A stretch of DNA of 64,000 nt from Lactarius indigo (lineage: Eukaryota; Basidiomycota; Agaricomycetes; Russulales; Russulaceae). The translations under genes were made by a program, and so were the position numbers. The notes below the pieces were generated by a model, which saw only the letters and a list, made by a program, of their open reading frames with translations, searched no databases and was not told the origin of the DNA. Below, piece after piece: positions 10,521 to 22,887 of this stretch; positions within the stretch are counted from its first letter, which is position 1; each line of letters starts with the position of its first letter. The stretch is from the NCBI GenBank assembly GCA_025766275.1, contig JAFKAC010000022.1, forward strand, positions 558,001 to 622,000. Reading direction: 5' to 3'.

Positions 10521-12521
10521 TCAGACGCCATCTAAACGATTTTCTCTGGACCGTCGCGCGTTACTGCTCGCAGCCAACTTATCCATTATCGGCCGCAGTC
10601 GGTTCGTCAGCCAATCAAGAATCTGTAGTCGTCGTGCGTTGGTATACGTCTCTTCAAACCGAGCTACCAGATTCGGTGGCAGCCCTTCGTCCAGCGAAGC
10701 CAGGAAGTCCTTCGAAAGGAGACTGTCGAGGGTCTTTTGGAACAATTCAAGCGCTTCCGACGGTGCCTTTTCCGTGACCAAGGCGTCCATGTCGACCGAC
10801 GCGAGGGAGACGATGTTCGCAAGACCGACGGCGCCCGGCTGACTAATAAAGGTTTCCACCTCCGTGCTCGTGCTTCCGAGAATAGCTGATAGGGAGGCCA
10901 TCTTCGCGTCGCGGACACCAACGCCAGTATGACGGCGTAAGTTGAGATCGGCCGCGAGCCCCTTTCCAACCAACGCGCCGAAACATCGTCCCATCATATT
11001 GGCAGTGGGGTCTTGTTCGGCCTGAAGGTGGCGAGTCATGTCGGGGTCGGGAAGGGGGAAATAGAATGGCAAGGACATCGAGTTCTGATCGTACGTCTTC
11101 AGCCAACACCACAGGCACTTCAGACACACCCGCAGACGTCTCTTGCGTTCTTCTTCGGCCAGAATCGAGGTTCCTGGTATACACGTCTTGAGGAGATGGT
11201 GGAGACGGAAGCCGAGGGTCAGGTTGATCGGCGGCTGGTCAGACGTAAGGGGGACAATTGCCCCCTCGGCTCCCGATCGCGTGCAGGTCAAGGCACAGGT
11301 GTCGAAAAATTCTGGGATCCACGCGGCGATGTTTTCGACCTCCTTGTCCGAGCGGTTTTCAACGAGGGTCGTGAAGGCCTCTTCAAGCGCTTTCACGTCT
11401 GCACGTTGTGGGGCCTCAGTGGCGTAGTGCTCGACGCTCCTCTGTAGGCCATCATAACACCACTGTTTATGCTTGTTGATCCGCTTTTGGAGCGTTTCCC
11501 TCCACTGAGCAGCCCTCCTACGAGACCCCCTCACGTGCCGGTATGACCGATTCCATAATTTTGATGGGAAGTTATGAAATAGGTCGGCGAGATATTGAAT
11601 GGTCGAAAAAAACCAAAAGAAGATGGCGTGAGCGGAGCGCCACCAGACCGCCGACCAGGGGGTGCTGTATGGAGCATCGAAGAAAATGAGGGGAAAGACG
11701 GTAAGGGTTCCATAGATGAAGCCGAGCAGAAGGCAAATGGCGAGGGAAGTTAATCCTATCCGCGTGTTGAAGGTGTAAAAAAACTTGAACATGCCCACGG
11801 CGTAGAGTAGGATGGATGAGTGGAGGGAGATGGCCACGAACTGGATGAATCGCTCCACTTGGAATTTTCTAAGGCCATTGTACATAAACGTTCGCAAATG
11901 CGCACGCTCGGGTCCTTGTACGAGCACCAGATACCGTCGGGCCCATTGTTGGATCAACGCCGCGCCGACCGAGCAAGAAATGCAGCCCGCGATACTTAAG
12001 AGCCATGTGACATTGACCAGGATGGCACCAGTACTCGGCTCGAATGGCTGACTCTGGACAGAGATACTCTCGAGGGGTATCGGTATTCCGTTGGAGATGT
12101 TGACAAGTTGTTGAGATATTTGGGCGAGTAGCTTGACGGTCTCATCACCTGAGTCGGGAGATAACCACTTGTAGCTTTCGACAATGGAAACTGTGACGAC
12201 AGCCGAGAACAGGCCAGCCTTGAACATGCGCTTTAGAAGGGAAATATGAAGAGGGGACCGGCACATACAAATATGAGGGTGCTGTCCGCTTCCCCTTTCC
12301 ACCTCTCAACCATCTCTTTGTCCTGCCTCTCTGTCTCAGTGAGGTAAGTCGACCACGGCCCGTCAGAAGAGCCTCCATTGACCCCCCCTGGTGCACGAAT
12401 GGATGAGAACACGGTTCATCTGACAAAAAGTCAACAGACCGCCTGGAGCCTCCGTCTTGTTTTCAAGCTGCGACGGATCAAGGGACTGAGTCTTGTCGTC
12501 GTCTATATTTGCGTTGGCCAT
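10521..12521 (-). CDS. DUF6535 family multi-pass membrane protein
   Basis: Three exons fit exactly: 12521-12440, 12387-12269 and 12218-10521 (introns of 52 and 50 nt), giving 632 aa. The start is the ATG of MANANIDDD; splicing joins GPWSTYLTETERQDKEMVERW to AGLFSAVVTVSIVESYKWL, the hallmark of this basidiomycete family. Hydrophobic segments lie around VTWLLSIAGCISCSVGAAL, FVAISLHSSILLYAVGMF and LTSLAICLLLGFIYGTL. The rest is a long, mostly helical cytosolic-looking tail with no recognised catalytic motif. Function is unknown. A model starting at the longer open frame (12302) would lose the conserved N-terminus. A TATA-like stretch sits about 75 bp upstream (near 12595). Confidence 0.85.
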
Positions 12522-13569
12522 TTCTGATGTTAAACGATGTGATGCCGCAGATGGGAAAAAGACGATACGACGAATCAGGAGCCTGAGAAGTGGCTTATAT
12601 GCTGAATGCTGTTAGCCAAACCTCCAGACGGACATCGACCGATCATGGCAAACGTGTTGATCGAGGCGCACAACTGTCACTGGCAGCAGTGACAGGATGT
12701 GATATCGCCAAGTCACCGTTGTGCGTCTACAGAATACTACCCCCTTGCCTACGCCATTTCCAATCAATATAATTGAAAAAATCGGGCTTCTATTTGGTTA
12801 GCATGAACTTAAGAGGGCGCATTTCGGGCGTCAGGCGCCACTGCGCCAGGTCAGGAGTATTGTAAAGCCTTGAATACCACGGTCGACAGGGGCGGACTTT
12901 GTCGTGGAATACAATACCAGGTTTGCCACCAGGAACTATATGGTTATTAATTACGAAAGGGTTCGACTATAAATACAACCCCTCCCGATTTGGCAACAAT
13001 GCGCTTACGAAAGACGTCGTACTCTAAGATGAAATTCAAGATGAAATTACAACAACAGCAGGAATCAGAAACGCTGATGATGAAAAGAAACTGACGCCCA
13101 TCAGATCGAGCCGGACTCGGCCGGGTGCCAGCAGGGACTCGCAACTCGAGAGCGAGTATGGTCGTAGCCTGAGTGCTAGCTGTAGCTAGTACCAGAAGCG
13201 AGGGCAAATGTGTACTGTACTTGATGGAGGGTACCATTGATAGCAGAACCGAAGCAGTGGAACGGCCAGTGAGTCACACGTCGTTGAATTTATTCACACT
13301 GGCGTGAGTATATGATGGTACTTTGCGCCCAGTATCATTGCCGATGTCACATACTGATGCCGGTCGTAGCCATTTATGCTCCATGCGAGAACAGCTCCTG
13401 CCCATACTCCAGCTCCTTGCGTTGTCTTTATTTTATTTTTAAAAAACTCCATTTGTACCGCGGGACAGTATCTTCCTACAGACCGATCATTGTTGAGATA
13501 ATAATTGTGTGCGTGGGGTGTATTTATTCACGGTACATAAGCCGACATGCATGCGCCTGAAACATAAAG
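12522..13569. other. intergenic, no feature seen
   Basis: Short frames only, none with a recognisable motif or sensible codon pattern. AT-rich patches around 12770 and 13430-13520. Confidence 0.5.
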
Positions 13570-14690
13570 TATTAGCGAGAGTCATGTGAGGTGGGATCCG
13601 TCTCAGCGGGGCCCAGGGTTACATGTGACGACGAAAGGAGGGTGACCAGCGATGACAAAGGGTCCACCAAAGAGAGCGTAGTCCGTGGGAGCCAAACAAA
13701 GAAAAGCCACGAAGAGGCCGCCGAGGGAGGGTCTAGAGCGCCAATGTGTCGTTCATCCAGGGTCAAAGATGACGACTGCCAGTCCAGTTTCGGGCCTGAA
13801 GGCAATGCATGTGTGGTCGAGGAAGGTGAGAAGGTGTAGGCTTGTCGGCATCCTCAAAGAAATCGGACATGAGTGTGCCAGGGTGGATTGGGAGGACTCG
13901 GAACTCTCGCTGGGAGCGTTTGGGAGCGAACATCGGCAAATGCTGGAGAAAGTTGCGCTGTGATTCGCCGTAGAGGCAGGGGAAGGTGAATTCCTCCAGC
14001 GGTAGGTCTTTGTGGAAACGTTGAGCTATTGTATAGTGAAGGCGTGGCCAACAGCAAGCTGGAGTGCTGCGGAGGTGGCGTGGCGCGATGGAGGGTTGTA
14101 ACCCCTTTTTACGTACCTCTTTTGTGTTGAAGGGGGGGGGTTGGGGTTGATTACGCTCAGGCTGCTATTTAAGCAGTCACATGAGGTATCGCCATCATGA
14201 TGGTCGCGATCTCATTGGCACAAGATCATCAACTGAAGGAATCCAAGCCCTGCCCCTTGCTGTTTGCTTTGGTCGCTCCTTGAGTTACGTCCGGTGCACC
14301 TGCTAGTGCAATTCCGCCAGCCATTCTCAAGCGTTGCATTAATAGATGCGCACCAAATCGCCAAGGCCCATCGAACTACAGTCACACCGGGACTCTTCTC
14401 ATCCCCATTATCTACACGCTGTAGAACCACACAGAAGAAACAAGGGGGGTGCACGGAGCACGGTTGTGCGCGCTGAAATTTGGGCGCAACATAGAGACGG
14501 GGCCACGGTGCACGCTGGCGGCTGCGGTCAACCTCTGAGTCACAAGTGACAAACAAGGCATCGGAGAACCTGACGCTGCGCAGCATGTCTGGTTCCCCTA
14601 GGAGTTGTGAGTGGACCAACTGGGGCAATGTCAAAGCCCAAGTGCCCAGTGGATAGCGGGCGCTAAGTGCGGCATGGTACATTTGGTGCT
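13570..14690 (-). pseudogene. decayed coding relic, F-box/LRR-like flavour
   Basis: The minus strand carries several protein-like but frame-broken stretches. Around 14680-14560 is LPQLVHSQLLGEPDML with RSVRFSDALFVTCD. Around 14020-13860 is LPLEEFTFPCLYGESQ. Around 13830-13640 is FRPETGLAVVIFDPG, then a stop, then FVIAGHPPFVVTC. Stops and frame changes separate them. They read like parts of one old gene of the F-box-like kind seen at 8.7-10.0 kb, but I do not recognise a specific family. Confidence 0.3.
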
Positions 14691-14845
14691 CAACAATGAG
14701 ATACAGTAAACATTTCAGAACGGGGACGCTTGTGGGTGCACAATGAAACGGGGGAAGTGTGGAATCTCAAGTGGAATCTGGATCGCCAGCACGGAAGCAC
14801 ATTTCCCGTGCCTGAATGCGGGAATCCCACTTTAGTCCATAAGCG

Positions 14846-14869
14846 CTGAGTCCCAGTCGGAAGTTCGTA
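14846..14869 (+). repeat. left terminal inverted repeat
   Basis: CTGAGT followed by CCCAGTCGGAAGTTCGTA. It matches the reverse complement of the right end at 20 of 24 positions. Confidence 0.65.
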
Positions 14870-15024
14870 GTTTCCCACAGGTTTATTTCGTTTTATTTCG
14901 TTAGTATCGTAGATTAACGAACGTCAGATAATATGTACGTTATTCTATAACTTTTTTAGTTAAAAATATGTTTTGTTCGAGTACCAGCGTTAGAGTCCTT
15001 AAAGAATCGGATAAAAACGATATG

Positions 15025-15118
15025 AATCGAATCGAATGGGCCCAGCTATGGGCGTTTTTCAGCCGATTTCAAACGAAGCAAATTGACAAGCATTATTTAT
15101 TTTCGATTCGATTCGATT
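15025..15118. repeat. 13-bp perfect inverted repeat near left transposon end
   Basis: AATCGAATCGAAT at 15025-15037 and its reverse complement at 15106-15118, about 68 nt apart. Its subterminal location suggests a possible transposase-binding or hairpin role; this is inference only. Confidence 0.5.
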
Positions 15119-15394
15119 AAGGCGCCTATTACAATCGATGATAATACAGTCTACAGCTCTATCGGATAAGCAACAACAGTTAAAGCACTCCAGACGCGGC
15201 AGAGATCCTAAGGAAGTGGAGGTCCGGTCACAAGTAGAAACACAGGGTCCATAGGTGAGGCGTGCAGCGGTGGGACGAGTGTGAAGACGAGAGATCAGGA
15301 ATCCGAGAGACGATAGACGAGAGGGCGAGAGACGAGAGACAAGAGACTAGCACCAGAATCGGTCTTGTGTTGAGCAAGACGACAACGGAGCTTC

Positions 15395-17683
15395 TTAAGT
15401 TCCGTTGGTCACGCCGGTGCCCTTCTTTGCGGCCGTCTTGACCTTCCTCTGCCATGGTGGGGCTGTGAGTAGGGCTGATACGAAGGAATGAATACGTTGA
15501 ACTTACTGCTGCGACTTGTGCGGCACGGAGTTCCTTCTTGAACAGCTAATGGAAAAATTGAGACAATTGTGAGTAGTTTGTGTGTGCGACACCCCCACAC
15601 AACGTGCGTACCTCTTTGTCGGCTTCCGAGAGTGTTTTGAAATACGAATCGAATTCGCGCAGGAGGCCTTGTCCACCGGGTTGGGTTGCGTTCCACTGGC
15701 GCATGCATATATTCCTGTAGATGCGATCAGTGTGAGGAGCGTGGTGTATGTTCGACTTACTTTATGGAATTGCCCCCGGTGGGCTCTGCCATGGCATCGG
15801 CCTTCTTCTGCCTTTTGGATGACGCTGTCGACGCGTCGCTTTCGGTAGTCCTTTTCTTACCTTTAGTCCTGGAAGTAGTGTTGTCGGCAGTTTCTTCGGA
15901 GGGCAATGACTGGGTGTTGCAATCATTACGACCGGTGTCGCTGTCGGTTGCTATGCGGACCGCGTCGGACGTCGGGTTATTCGCGCGGCCCAGTGTGAGC
16001 CTGACTCGGGGTAGGTTGGATGTGGTCGTCGCTGCACTCCCTGGAGCGGGCATATCCTCTGCGTCAGGGGCATTGTTGGACGAGTTTGTCTCCGGGGGGG
16101 TGGGTTATTCGGGCCTGGTCCACTTTGCGGGGCAGGGGCACTAGAGGTACACGTGAGTGGATGAAGACGGATGATAGGGAGAGGGGTACAATGGGTCGAT
16201 CACCACCGACGATGGAGCGGTACGCCTGTCCGTGATCTTAAATCGGGGCATTAGACTCGAAAGGGTGTATAAGTGAGCTCCTACGTACCGAAGCGTTCAA
16301 AGAGGGAGATGCCCCTTGGGTTCCAGAATTTCCTGGCTCGCCCTCGACATCACCGTTGCCATCAGCTGGGCTCAGTTCTCCGGCGTTGTTGTTGTTGTCG
16401 CTGTCGCCGGCGGGACTTTGTTCTTCCGCGTCGCCGTCGTTATCGTTGTTGTCCCTGGCAGGGCTTTGTTCTTCCGCGTTGCTTTCTTCTCCTGCGGGGC
16501 TCGGTCCCTCTATGTTGGCGTCATCGCTCTCTGTACCCAGTTCTTGGGTTGAGCCTGTATATAACTGCCTCAGTACATAGGGATTGTATGGAAAGAGACG
16601 TACCAGTTTCGGGAGTCTGCGTCGCGTCCTCCTTCGCCATGGCAAACCTGTTGCGGTGCCAAGAGGGGTATGATCGCGTGGACCATTCCCATAATTTCCA
16701 TTCCCCGTCGTCGCAGAGGAGGAGGAAGTCATGGGCTTTGTCCGCGAGCATCATCCGGGAATACCACTCCCATGCTTTCATGGTAATCCCGCCCCATGTT
16801 GGAGGGGCCATGCCATCCTCGTCGAGGGTGGCCCAAAGCATACGCGCCTTGCGACTCATATCCGCTATCACGTCTGCATCGACCGGCGTGCCGTCTTCGT
16901 TTTCCAGATAAGGGTGGGCTACATGGATGTCGTCGTTGGGATCTTTGTTGGGATCTTTGTCTTTGCGTGGGCGACCCCGCTTTCCCTTTTGCCGCGCGGA
17001 TGTTGCATTGCCGTCCGTCTCGCCTCGTTTAGCGTTACCTTTCTTCGCCGACATACAGCGGAAGTCCTTCTTCGTCCATTGGACAACTGTCGGATAGTCT
17101 GTGCGCTTGCGGAGTGCCGGCTTTGCTGGGACTGTCCCGGTTCTGAGGCTGGAGAGTACGCCGTTTATATGCCCGCCTGAGGTACTCTCGTGATACTCTT
17201 TGGCGAAAAGTTCGATTGCTCCTCTGGGTAATATATAGTGAGGCGTACACCCGGAAAAAATAAATAATACATAAATGTTTGCGTACTTGAGTGCATTGAT
17301 TTCGACCTTCAGAACCTGGTTCTCCTCCTTCAGATCGTCGTTCTCCTTTGTCTTAATGGCGAGGGCTTCTTCAAGCTTTGTGATTTCCATGGCCCTCTTC
17401 TCCGAGGTCATCTGGATGCGTATGAAGTGGCCGCTGTTCTCGAGCATCTTTACAGATGCGTTCGAGATCACTTCCTCTAGATCAGGTGACTTGTATTGTG
17501 TCAGCGTCCTCAATCCAAATAGAGTAAGTCGGACTCACGTAATTGGACCCCATATGCTGAGCGCGGTCGCTCGGAGCCAGAGTCATATTGCCGATGGGAA
17601 CGGGGATTGATAGGAAAATCCCCGTGGTTCCCAATTAGTGCTGGATCGATATTGGACGTGAAGGTATAAGAAGCAGTGGACAT
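15395..17683 (-). CDS. transposon accessory protein with coiled coil and AT-hook
   Basis: A multi-exon gene starting MSTASYTFTSNID (17683), about 12 bp from no other gene on this strand, and ending KKGTGVTNGT (15395). After a ~48-residue first exon comes a leucine/glutamate heptad region (KLEEALAIKTKENDDLKEE), then a predicted globular part, an AT-hook (KGKRGRPRKDKD), a tryptophan-rich region (WEWYSRMMLADKAHDFLLLC, WHRNRFA), an acidic Ser/Pro/Asn tail with repeated EEQSPAxD units, a basic stretch (KGKKRTTESD) and a short C-terminal exon. Introns near 17520, 17270, 15720, 15600 and 15500 have GT-AG ends. I know no named domain here besides the AT-hook. Its position inside the TIRs suggests a DNA-binding partner of the transposase. 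Confidence 0.6.
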
Positions 17684-18190
17684 GTGAGAACTGCGGGGGA
17701 GAGACGGCGGAAGGGAGACGGCGGAAAAAAAAGAGAAGGCGGAAAAGAAGAGGAAAAAGATTACGTGTATATGATAGCTTTGGTTATATTTGGCTCTCTG
17801 GTATGTATCGACTTAGACAATTCTGTGCCGCATACACCTGCCTCTGTCCATTTGTACTCATGGCCCCAGTCAATCGCTCCGATGTTCACGTCCTCCTGTG
17901 CACTACACGAGGCCACTTTGCAAGACCTTCTGCACGCTAAGAATGATGCTGTAATCAGGCTGATCAGCGAACGTAACACTGCTCTTTACGAACGGTATCT
18001 CGCTCCCTTACTAATGTCTCCTCGGAAATCTGAGCTCTAGTCGGTATTCTCTCTGCTTCTGGAGGCAAAGGCTGGGTGGTTCCCCGATCGAGTACTCGTA
18101 TCACGACTTCATTACCCCGCCTAATCCGCCGCTCCCGTATATCGTGGTCGACCATGGCTCCGCTGCCCCTGCCCTGCATCCTCCAGTTCC

Positions 18191-18416
18191 ATGTCACCCG
18201 CCCTGCAGTGGGCGTACTATCCTCCAGATGTGAGTGACAACTCTTTCGTATATGTTGATTACATTGATTTATCTACAGAGGCGACTTTTCGATGCATGCA
18301 CCCAAACCAACGACGACCCGGATGCAACTCTTGTCGAAATCAACCAATCCACAATCGACCCAGAGGCAGTCACTAGAAAGAGGAAACTGTTCTGTGTCGG
18401 CTTAGATACCAAATAA
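18191..18416 (+). CDS. small hypothetical gene inside the transposon, opposite strand
   Basis: Two exons, 18191-18229 and 18279-18416, with a clean intron (GTGAGTG...CTACAG, 49 nt). They join MSPALQWAYYPPD to RRLFDACTQTNDDPDATLV and end KLFCVGLDTK. The frame stays open upstream of the chosen ATG, so the gene may start earlier (protein-like plus-strand stretches extend back to about 17880, for example LHEATLQDLLHAKNDAVIRL). No recognised domain. It converges with the transposase gene, whose 3' end is 20 bp away. Confidence 0.35.
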
Positions 18417-18436
18417 AAACGGCTGTATTCTGTTAA

Positions 18437-21400
18437 CTACACCGAATCGTCGTCATCGTCGAACAATTCACCGTTAGAGAAGTGTGCGAGATCTATGAAC
18501 GCGTGACGCATTAGGGAGAACTTCCCAGTCTCTGAGATCCTCCCGTCTTCGCTGGCCCGCATCTCGGGGAACATGGAAACGACTGATAATATTGCCGTGA
18601 CTGGGATGATCACGAGCCCCTCCAACCCCGACCCAGGCTCACTCAAGTATACCGTTCCACTCGAATCCAAAAGCACCTCCGCGTCTGGTACCGAGAATAG
18701 AGAGACCATAGCGAGGGGGTACTGAGCTTCCCCAAAGCGAATGTAAAAGTAGAATTGGACATTTCTGATTCGCGTCCCTCCCTCTCATTTGATCTACAGT
18801 AAATACGTCAACGTCAGAAGTCCACATCTTCTATGAGTTAGCACATAACCCTACCTCAACGCAAGATGTCCGGTGGAGCTTCATAGTGACATTGGATTTG
18901 TGCCATACCGAGCGTGCCATCTGTCCATTGGGGAGGCGCAGCTTCGCCCAGCGACAGACACCATTTGGCCACGAGTCGACGTTTGGCCACCCCTGTCCCC
19001 TCCAATATACCTTGAAGACTGCATGCTCGTCTGTGGACAACGGAGATGGGAATTCTTCGCAGCGGGGTAGGAAGACATATCCGCCTTCGAATTCACGAAT
19101 GTGGCGGGTTGACTGTCTGTTGCTACAGCCGACTTCGAATTTGATCCGAGGAAACCGGGCACAGAGCGAGTTGACTTGTGCACGTATTACAGCTCGTTGA
19201 GTGAGATTCGCGAACAAATCACGATCTTGGCGGATTTCTCGACCAAGATTGCCGATCGCAGTCTCCAACGTCCACTGGGCATAGCATGCCAATGGCCCGA
19301 TCCAGAACGTTTCTGGCCCCATGTGAGTCAGCAAATGTATACTGTGTCGCACGAAGTGTAAGCGTGATTCCATCCTCTGATAGTAGAGGTCTTCAAATTC
19401 GCGTGCAAAGTCCACCAGAAGTTCGTGGCCCCGAATGAGATCTCGATAAGCAATAGAGTGACGCTGCAGAATACGAACACCAGCAACCAGTTTACAGAAA
19501 TTGAGCCAGTATTTACGAGGCAAAAGGTGTCGGAATAACGTAGGACCCAGCCCGTAGAGATACTGCTGGAACTCCCAGGCCTTGTAACCGGTATTCAATT
19601 TCTTGGCGGGGTCCCGGGGTGCCCTTCCGAAGGAGGACGGTATAAATGGAACCGCCCTTACGACGGTTTCGCCGTGCGCGTTCCAAAGCGCGTTCTTGCG
19701 GTAGAAGATGGCCCAGTCCCAGGTGGACCTGTCATCAGGCTCATAGACGTTGATCTTGCCAGTGAACAGTTTCAAAAATAGATCGGGATCGTTCAGAACG
19801 GTCAGATGCATGATGTCCATCGTGAACACATTCGGCACAGGGAGAGGTTGACGAGGGAGACCGCTGAACAGAGTCTGCTTACAAAGCCCCACAGCGAGGC
19901 GCTGAGCCCGATACTCGCCCTGGGTATTGGCCGAGAGCAACCGATCCAGATGTTGCCGGTACTTCTGATCCAGGTTGCTTCGATACTCGGCCAGATCTTC
20001 GTCGGGGATATCAGGATGGTCACATCCTCTGACGGAGTAGTCACGTGGTCGATGCATAACGGGGTAATAATGGCCGTCGCCTGTGCGATGACGACTTGGC
20101 ATGTTGCAATATAAGCGACAGCCAAATTTCCCGCTATGCCCGACCATGCCAGACATAGACGCACTACCAAGACTGTCGGCGGTTGCAAAGATGACCAAAG
20201 GAGTTGAGCGAAGAACATAGGTACCCAGAGAAGCGTCGTAGAGTCTGAGGCCCTCGCGCTGCAGGGCAGCCACGTGAAACAGAGACGGAAATAAAAACGA
20301 ATCGAAGTCCCCTGGTTTGTTTGGACCAGGGACAATGGCACCGGGTATCACAAACCGTTTCTTGTAACGCAGGTCCGGAGGAAGATTGTGAATTATCCAT
20401 ATAAAAACCCAGGCCTCAGAGGGCTGGTCTGGACGAAGCTGCGCACCGTCTATGGATATCTGCAAAGCAACATCGGACTTTCCAAAAGCCCCAGAGTTCC
20501 ATGCATCAAGTAGCTCTTTCCCGCAAGAGGTGTCGTCATATTTATCGAGTCGACCGTTGTTGCGTCGCGCGTGTTCCACGTTTGTAGCGAGCCTCCTCTC
20601 TAGATAGTGCATACTTTCAGCCACATCGTGAGACCCGTAGAAAGCCTGAATGACAGGCCCGATAGGTATTGTGGTGAAGCGCTTTCGAGGGTTTGTAGTC
20701 CCGGGGAAGTATCGAGACATGGAACACCGCAGACAGGCCTCAAGTTCATCGTATGGCCCAGTGTAGGCCAGACAAGAATTAATGCACATATCATGCTCCA
20801 AGGGTACGACACCAGAGAGCCAGCGAAGGCGGCGCTTGCTCTGGTCATACGACAGAAACGGGTCTTCTGGATTGTTGAGCAATTCTATTTCTCGTGTGGT
20901 ATCGTAATGGGCCCTGGATGCGTTTGCGTTGTTGATAAAGTGCCTAAGAGACCTAAGCAAAGGCGAAGGGTCCTCTAGGTCCATGACCGGACTAGGGTCC
21001 CGCAATGCTTCAACGTCATCTGGTTGCATACCCGAGTTTTCAAGAGATGCCGTCCCTAGCGCGTCAAGGAATCCCTGCGTAGTCTGCAGATCCGGGAGAT
21101 GTATGATCACACTAGAGTCAGGTCCATCGTCGTCCGAGTCGCCTTCTTGCTCAATCAGTGGGTCCAGCCGTATTGACCCCGGGACGTGTTGACCGCGTTG
21201 CCCAGCCTGAGCTTGCCCGTCCCCAGCAGTATCTGGGCTTGGCTTGGGACCACAGACACCACCATCGTCATAGTCCAGATCGCCTAGATGTGGCCCATCG
21301 GACGCATCAGAGTTGACAGGGCCAGAGTCGTCTCGATAGGTGCTGGGTCCGGGATCCCTCATAGACAGCTGATCTGTATCCGAAGCCGGCTACAAGGGAG

Positions 21401-21670
21401 TCAGACGATACATACGAGCCACATACAGAGACAGATGACCTGTCTACGCTCTGTATGCTGGTCATTCTGAGCTGCGCGACGTTGGCGTGCACGTTCGCGC
21501 ATGGCAGCCGCCCTTGCATTCGCTGCCACCGGGACATCCCCAATGGAGCGTAGAAAATTCGCTAGATGTGTTCTTGCGGCGTGTTGGAGCACAGACTTGC
21601 GGCTTACCATCGGATTACAGACAGAATTGAAGGATATATGGGCACACATTAGCAGCCGGAGGACACACAT
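18437..21670 (-). CDS. Tnp2-like transposase
   Basis: The main exon (21362-18831, 843 residues open) matches by pattern the large Tnp2/Transposase_21-like proteins of Agaricomycetes: SIDGAQL, WIIHNLPPDLRYKKRFVIPG, KPGDFDSFLFPSL, SGKFGCRLYC, FSGLPRQPLPVPNVFTMDIM, LNTGYKAWEFQQYLYGLGP, HFVRHSIHLLTHMGPE, TLETAIGNLGREI, WAKLRLPNGQMARSVW. An upstream exon (about 21670-21420) carries the basic N-terminal part. A C-terminal exon (about 18790-18437) carries RNVQFYFYIRFGEAQYPLAM and MVSLFSVPDAEVLL, ending in an acidic tail. Role: cut-and-paste mobilisation of the surrounding element. The exact N-terminus, probably a zinc-finger exon, is not resolved. Confidence 0.72.
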
Positions 21671-21769
21671 AAATCATCATGAACGCGAGGGATACAGTAT
21701 CTCGGATAATCGATCCAGGTCAAAATAAAATTATGTAAACGAGATTAAACAAAACTAAACGAAATTATA

Positions 21770-21793
21770 TACGGACTTCCCACTGGGGCTGAG
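21770..21793 (-). repeat. right terminal inverted repeat
   Basis: On the minus strand CTCAGC followed by CCCAGTGGGAAGTCCGTA, partner of the left end. Confidence 0.65.
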
Positions 21794-22887
21794 TTGGCGC
21801 GTGCCCGGTGCCATGGCGAGATAGGCGCGCGCGTGATGGATGGGGTCGGCCCCGGCACCCTTGCCGCGACCCCATTTATACAGTACAATGCTCCATGAAA
21901 TGAAATCCAAAACAGCTCAAACGCTTCACTTGATGCGTAATCTGTGTTGATTCTCTACTACTGTTACACGGAGCTAATCTTTGCGCCCGAGATGGCTTGC
22001 GAGATGGGGCACTCGAGGAAGCATGCAGAAGTTCCAGATACCAGGGGACCTCTCGAGTGTCATCGCTGCGAAAACAGTCGTGCCAATTGGCACCCCCATC
22101 AGGCGGCCTCTTGTGTAAATTTGAACTAATTATGAAAACTGTAACAGCGCGTGGCGACACTCCACATACAGTGACATATTCAACCTACGCACTCAATCCT
22201 ATCGCCATTTCCTTGTTTTAAATAATGCCTCCTGCCGGTATCACATATATGCCCTCTCACCGCACATAAGGTACACACCATGGCGAGTCGCCACAAATAC
22301 CCGGAATAATCCAGCCGCGCTCAGGAACCGAACCATGGTGTCAAGCATGGGGTATACAGAAGTGAATTCAAAGTGCGACGGAAATAGCCGACCGGCGACT
22401 TCAGCCAGAGCTGCAACCTGCCCTACGAGGCTGCAACGAAGGCCGAGTGTCCTGCAAGATAGACACGTCTTCCACCTCTTTGTCTGTTGCACATGTTGGT
22501 CCTGAAGCGCCGCGCCTGCGCAATCACGACAGGAGCTTGGCCAGGAGAGCATGGCGTGTCGTTGAATCTTCACGAGCCACATGCAATAGAGTCGATCGAA
22601 GTGTTGACTTGTGTATTACATCTGACATTGCGATGGCGAACAACGGCGTCACATCGACCCTGACTGATTATTATCATGATAATCGGTTGTTCTCGGGCCT
22701 TTCCGCGGGCAGTCCTGATCCTTCACAATCAGATCGCCAAGGGGACATTACGGTTCACCACAACGTAAGATATTATACTGTAATAAGCCGGCCTATGAAT
22801 GATCTTGGTACATTTGAAATAGCGTATGTCTGCCGCTATCTTTCTGGTCGTAATTGCTGGTCGTAAGATTGCTGAGTTTCAGGATCG
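21794..22887. other. intergenic, no gene supported
   Basis: Lies between the transposon's right end and the first S53 gene. The frames on both strands lack motifs and look like chance. Confidence 0.5.

Larger units (their letters stand above)
14846..21793 (-). mobile_element. DNA transposon with TIRs, Tnp2-like transposase and accessory genes
   Basis: The outer ends match as inverted repeats, core CCCAGTSGGAAGTYCGTA at 14852-14869 and in reverse at 21770-21787, extending outward by CTSAGY. AT-rich subterminal repeats based on TTTCGTTTA follow at both ends. Inside are a transposase gene (18437-21670), an AT-hook/coiled-coil gene (15395-17683) and a small plus-strand gene. The ends are not CACTA and no flanking duplication is obvious, so the superfamily (Tnp2/EnSpm-like or Plavaka-like) is inferred from the transposase. 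The gene models look largely intact. Confidence 0.7.

Noticed and set aside
14846..14852. CACTA-type ends for the transposon
   Set aside because: The ends read CTSAGYCCCAGT rather than CACTA, so the element was not called CACTA on ends alone.
22447..22866. 139-codon plus-strand open frame between the transposon and S53 copy 1
   Set aside because: No motif, no homologous pattern, and no paralogous support; likely chance.
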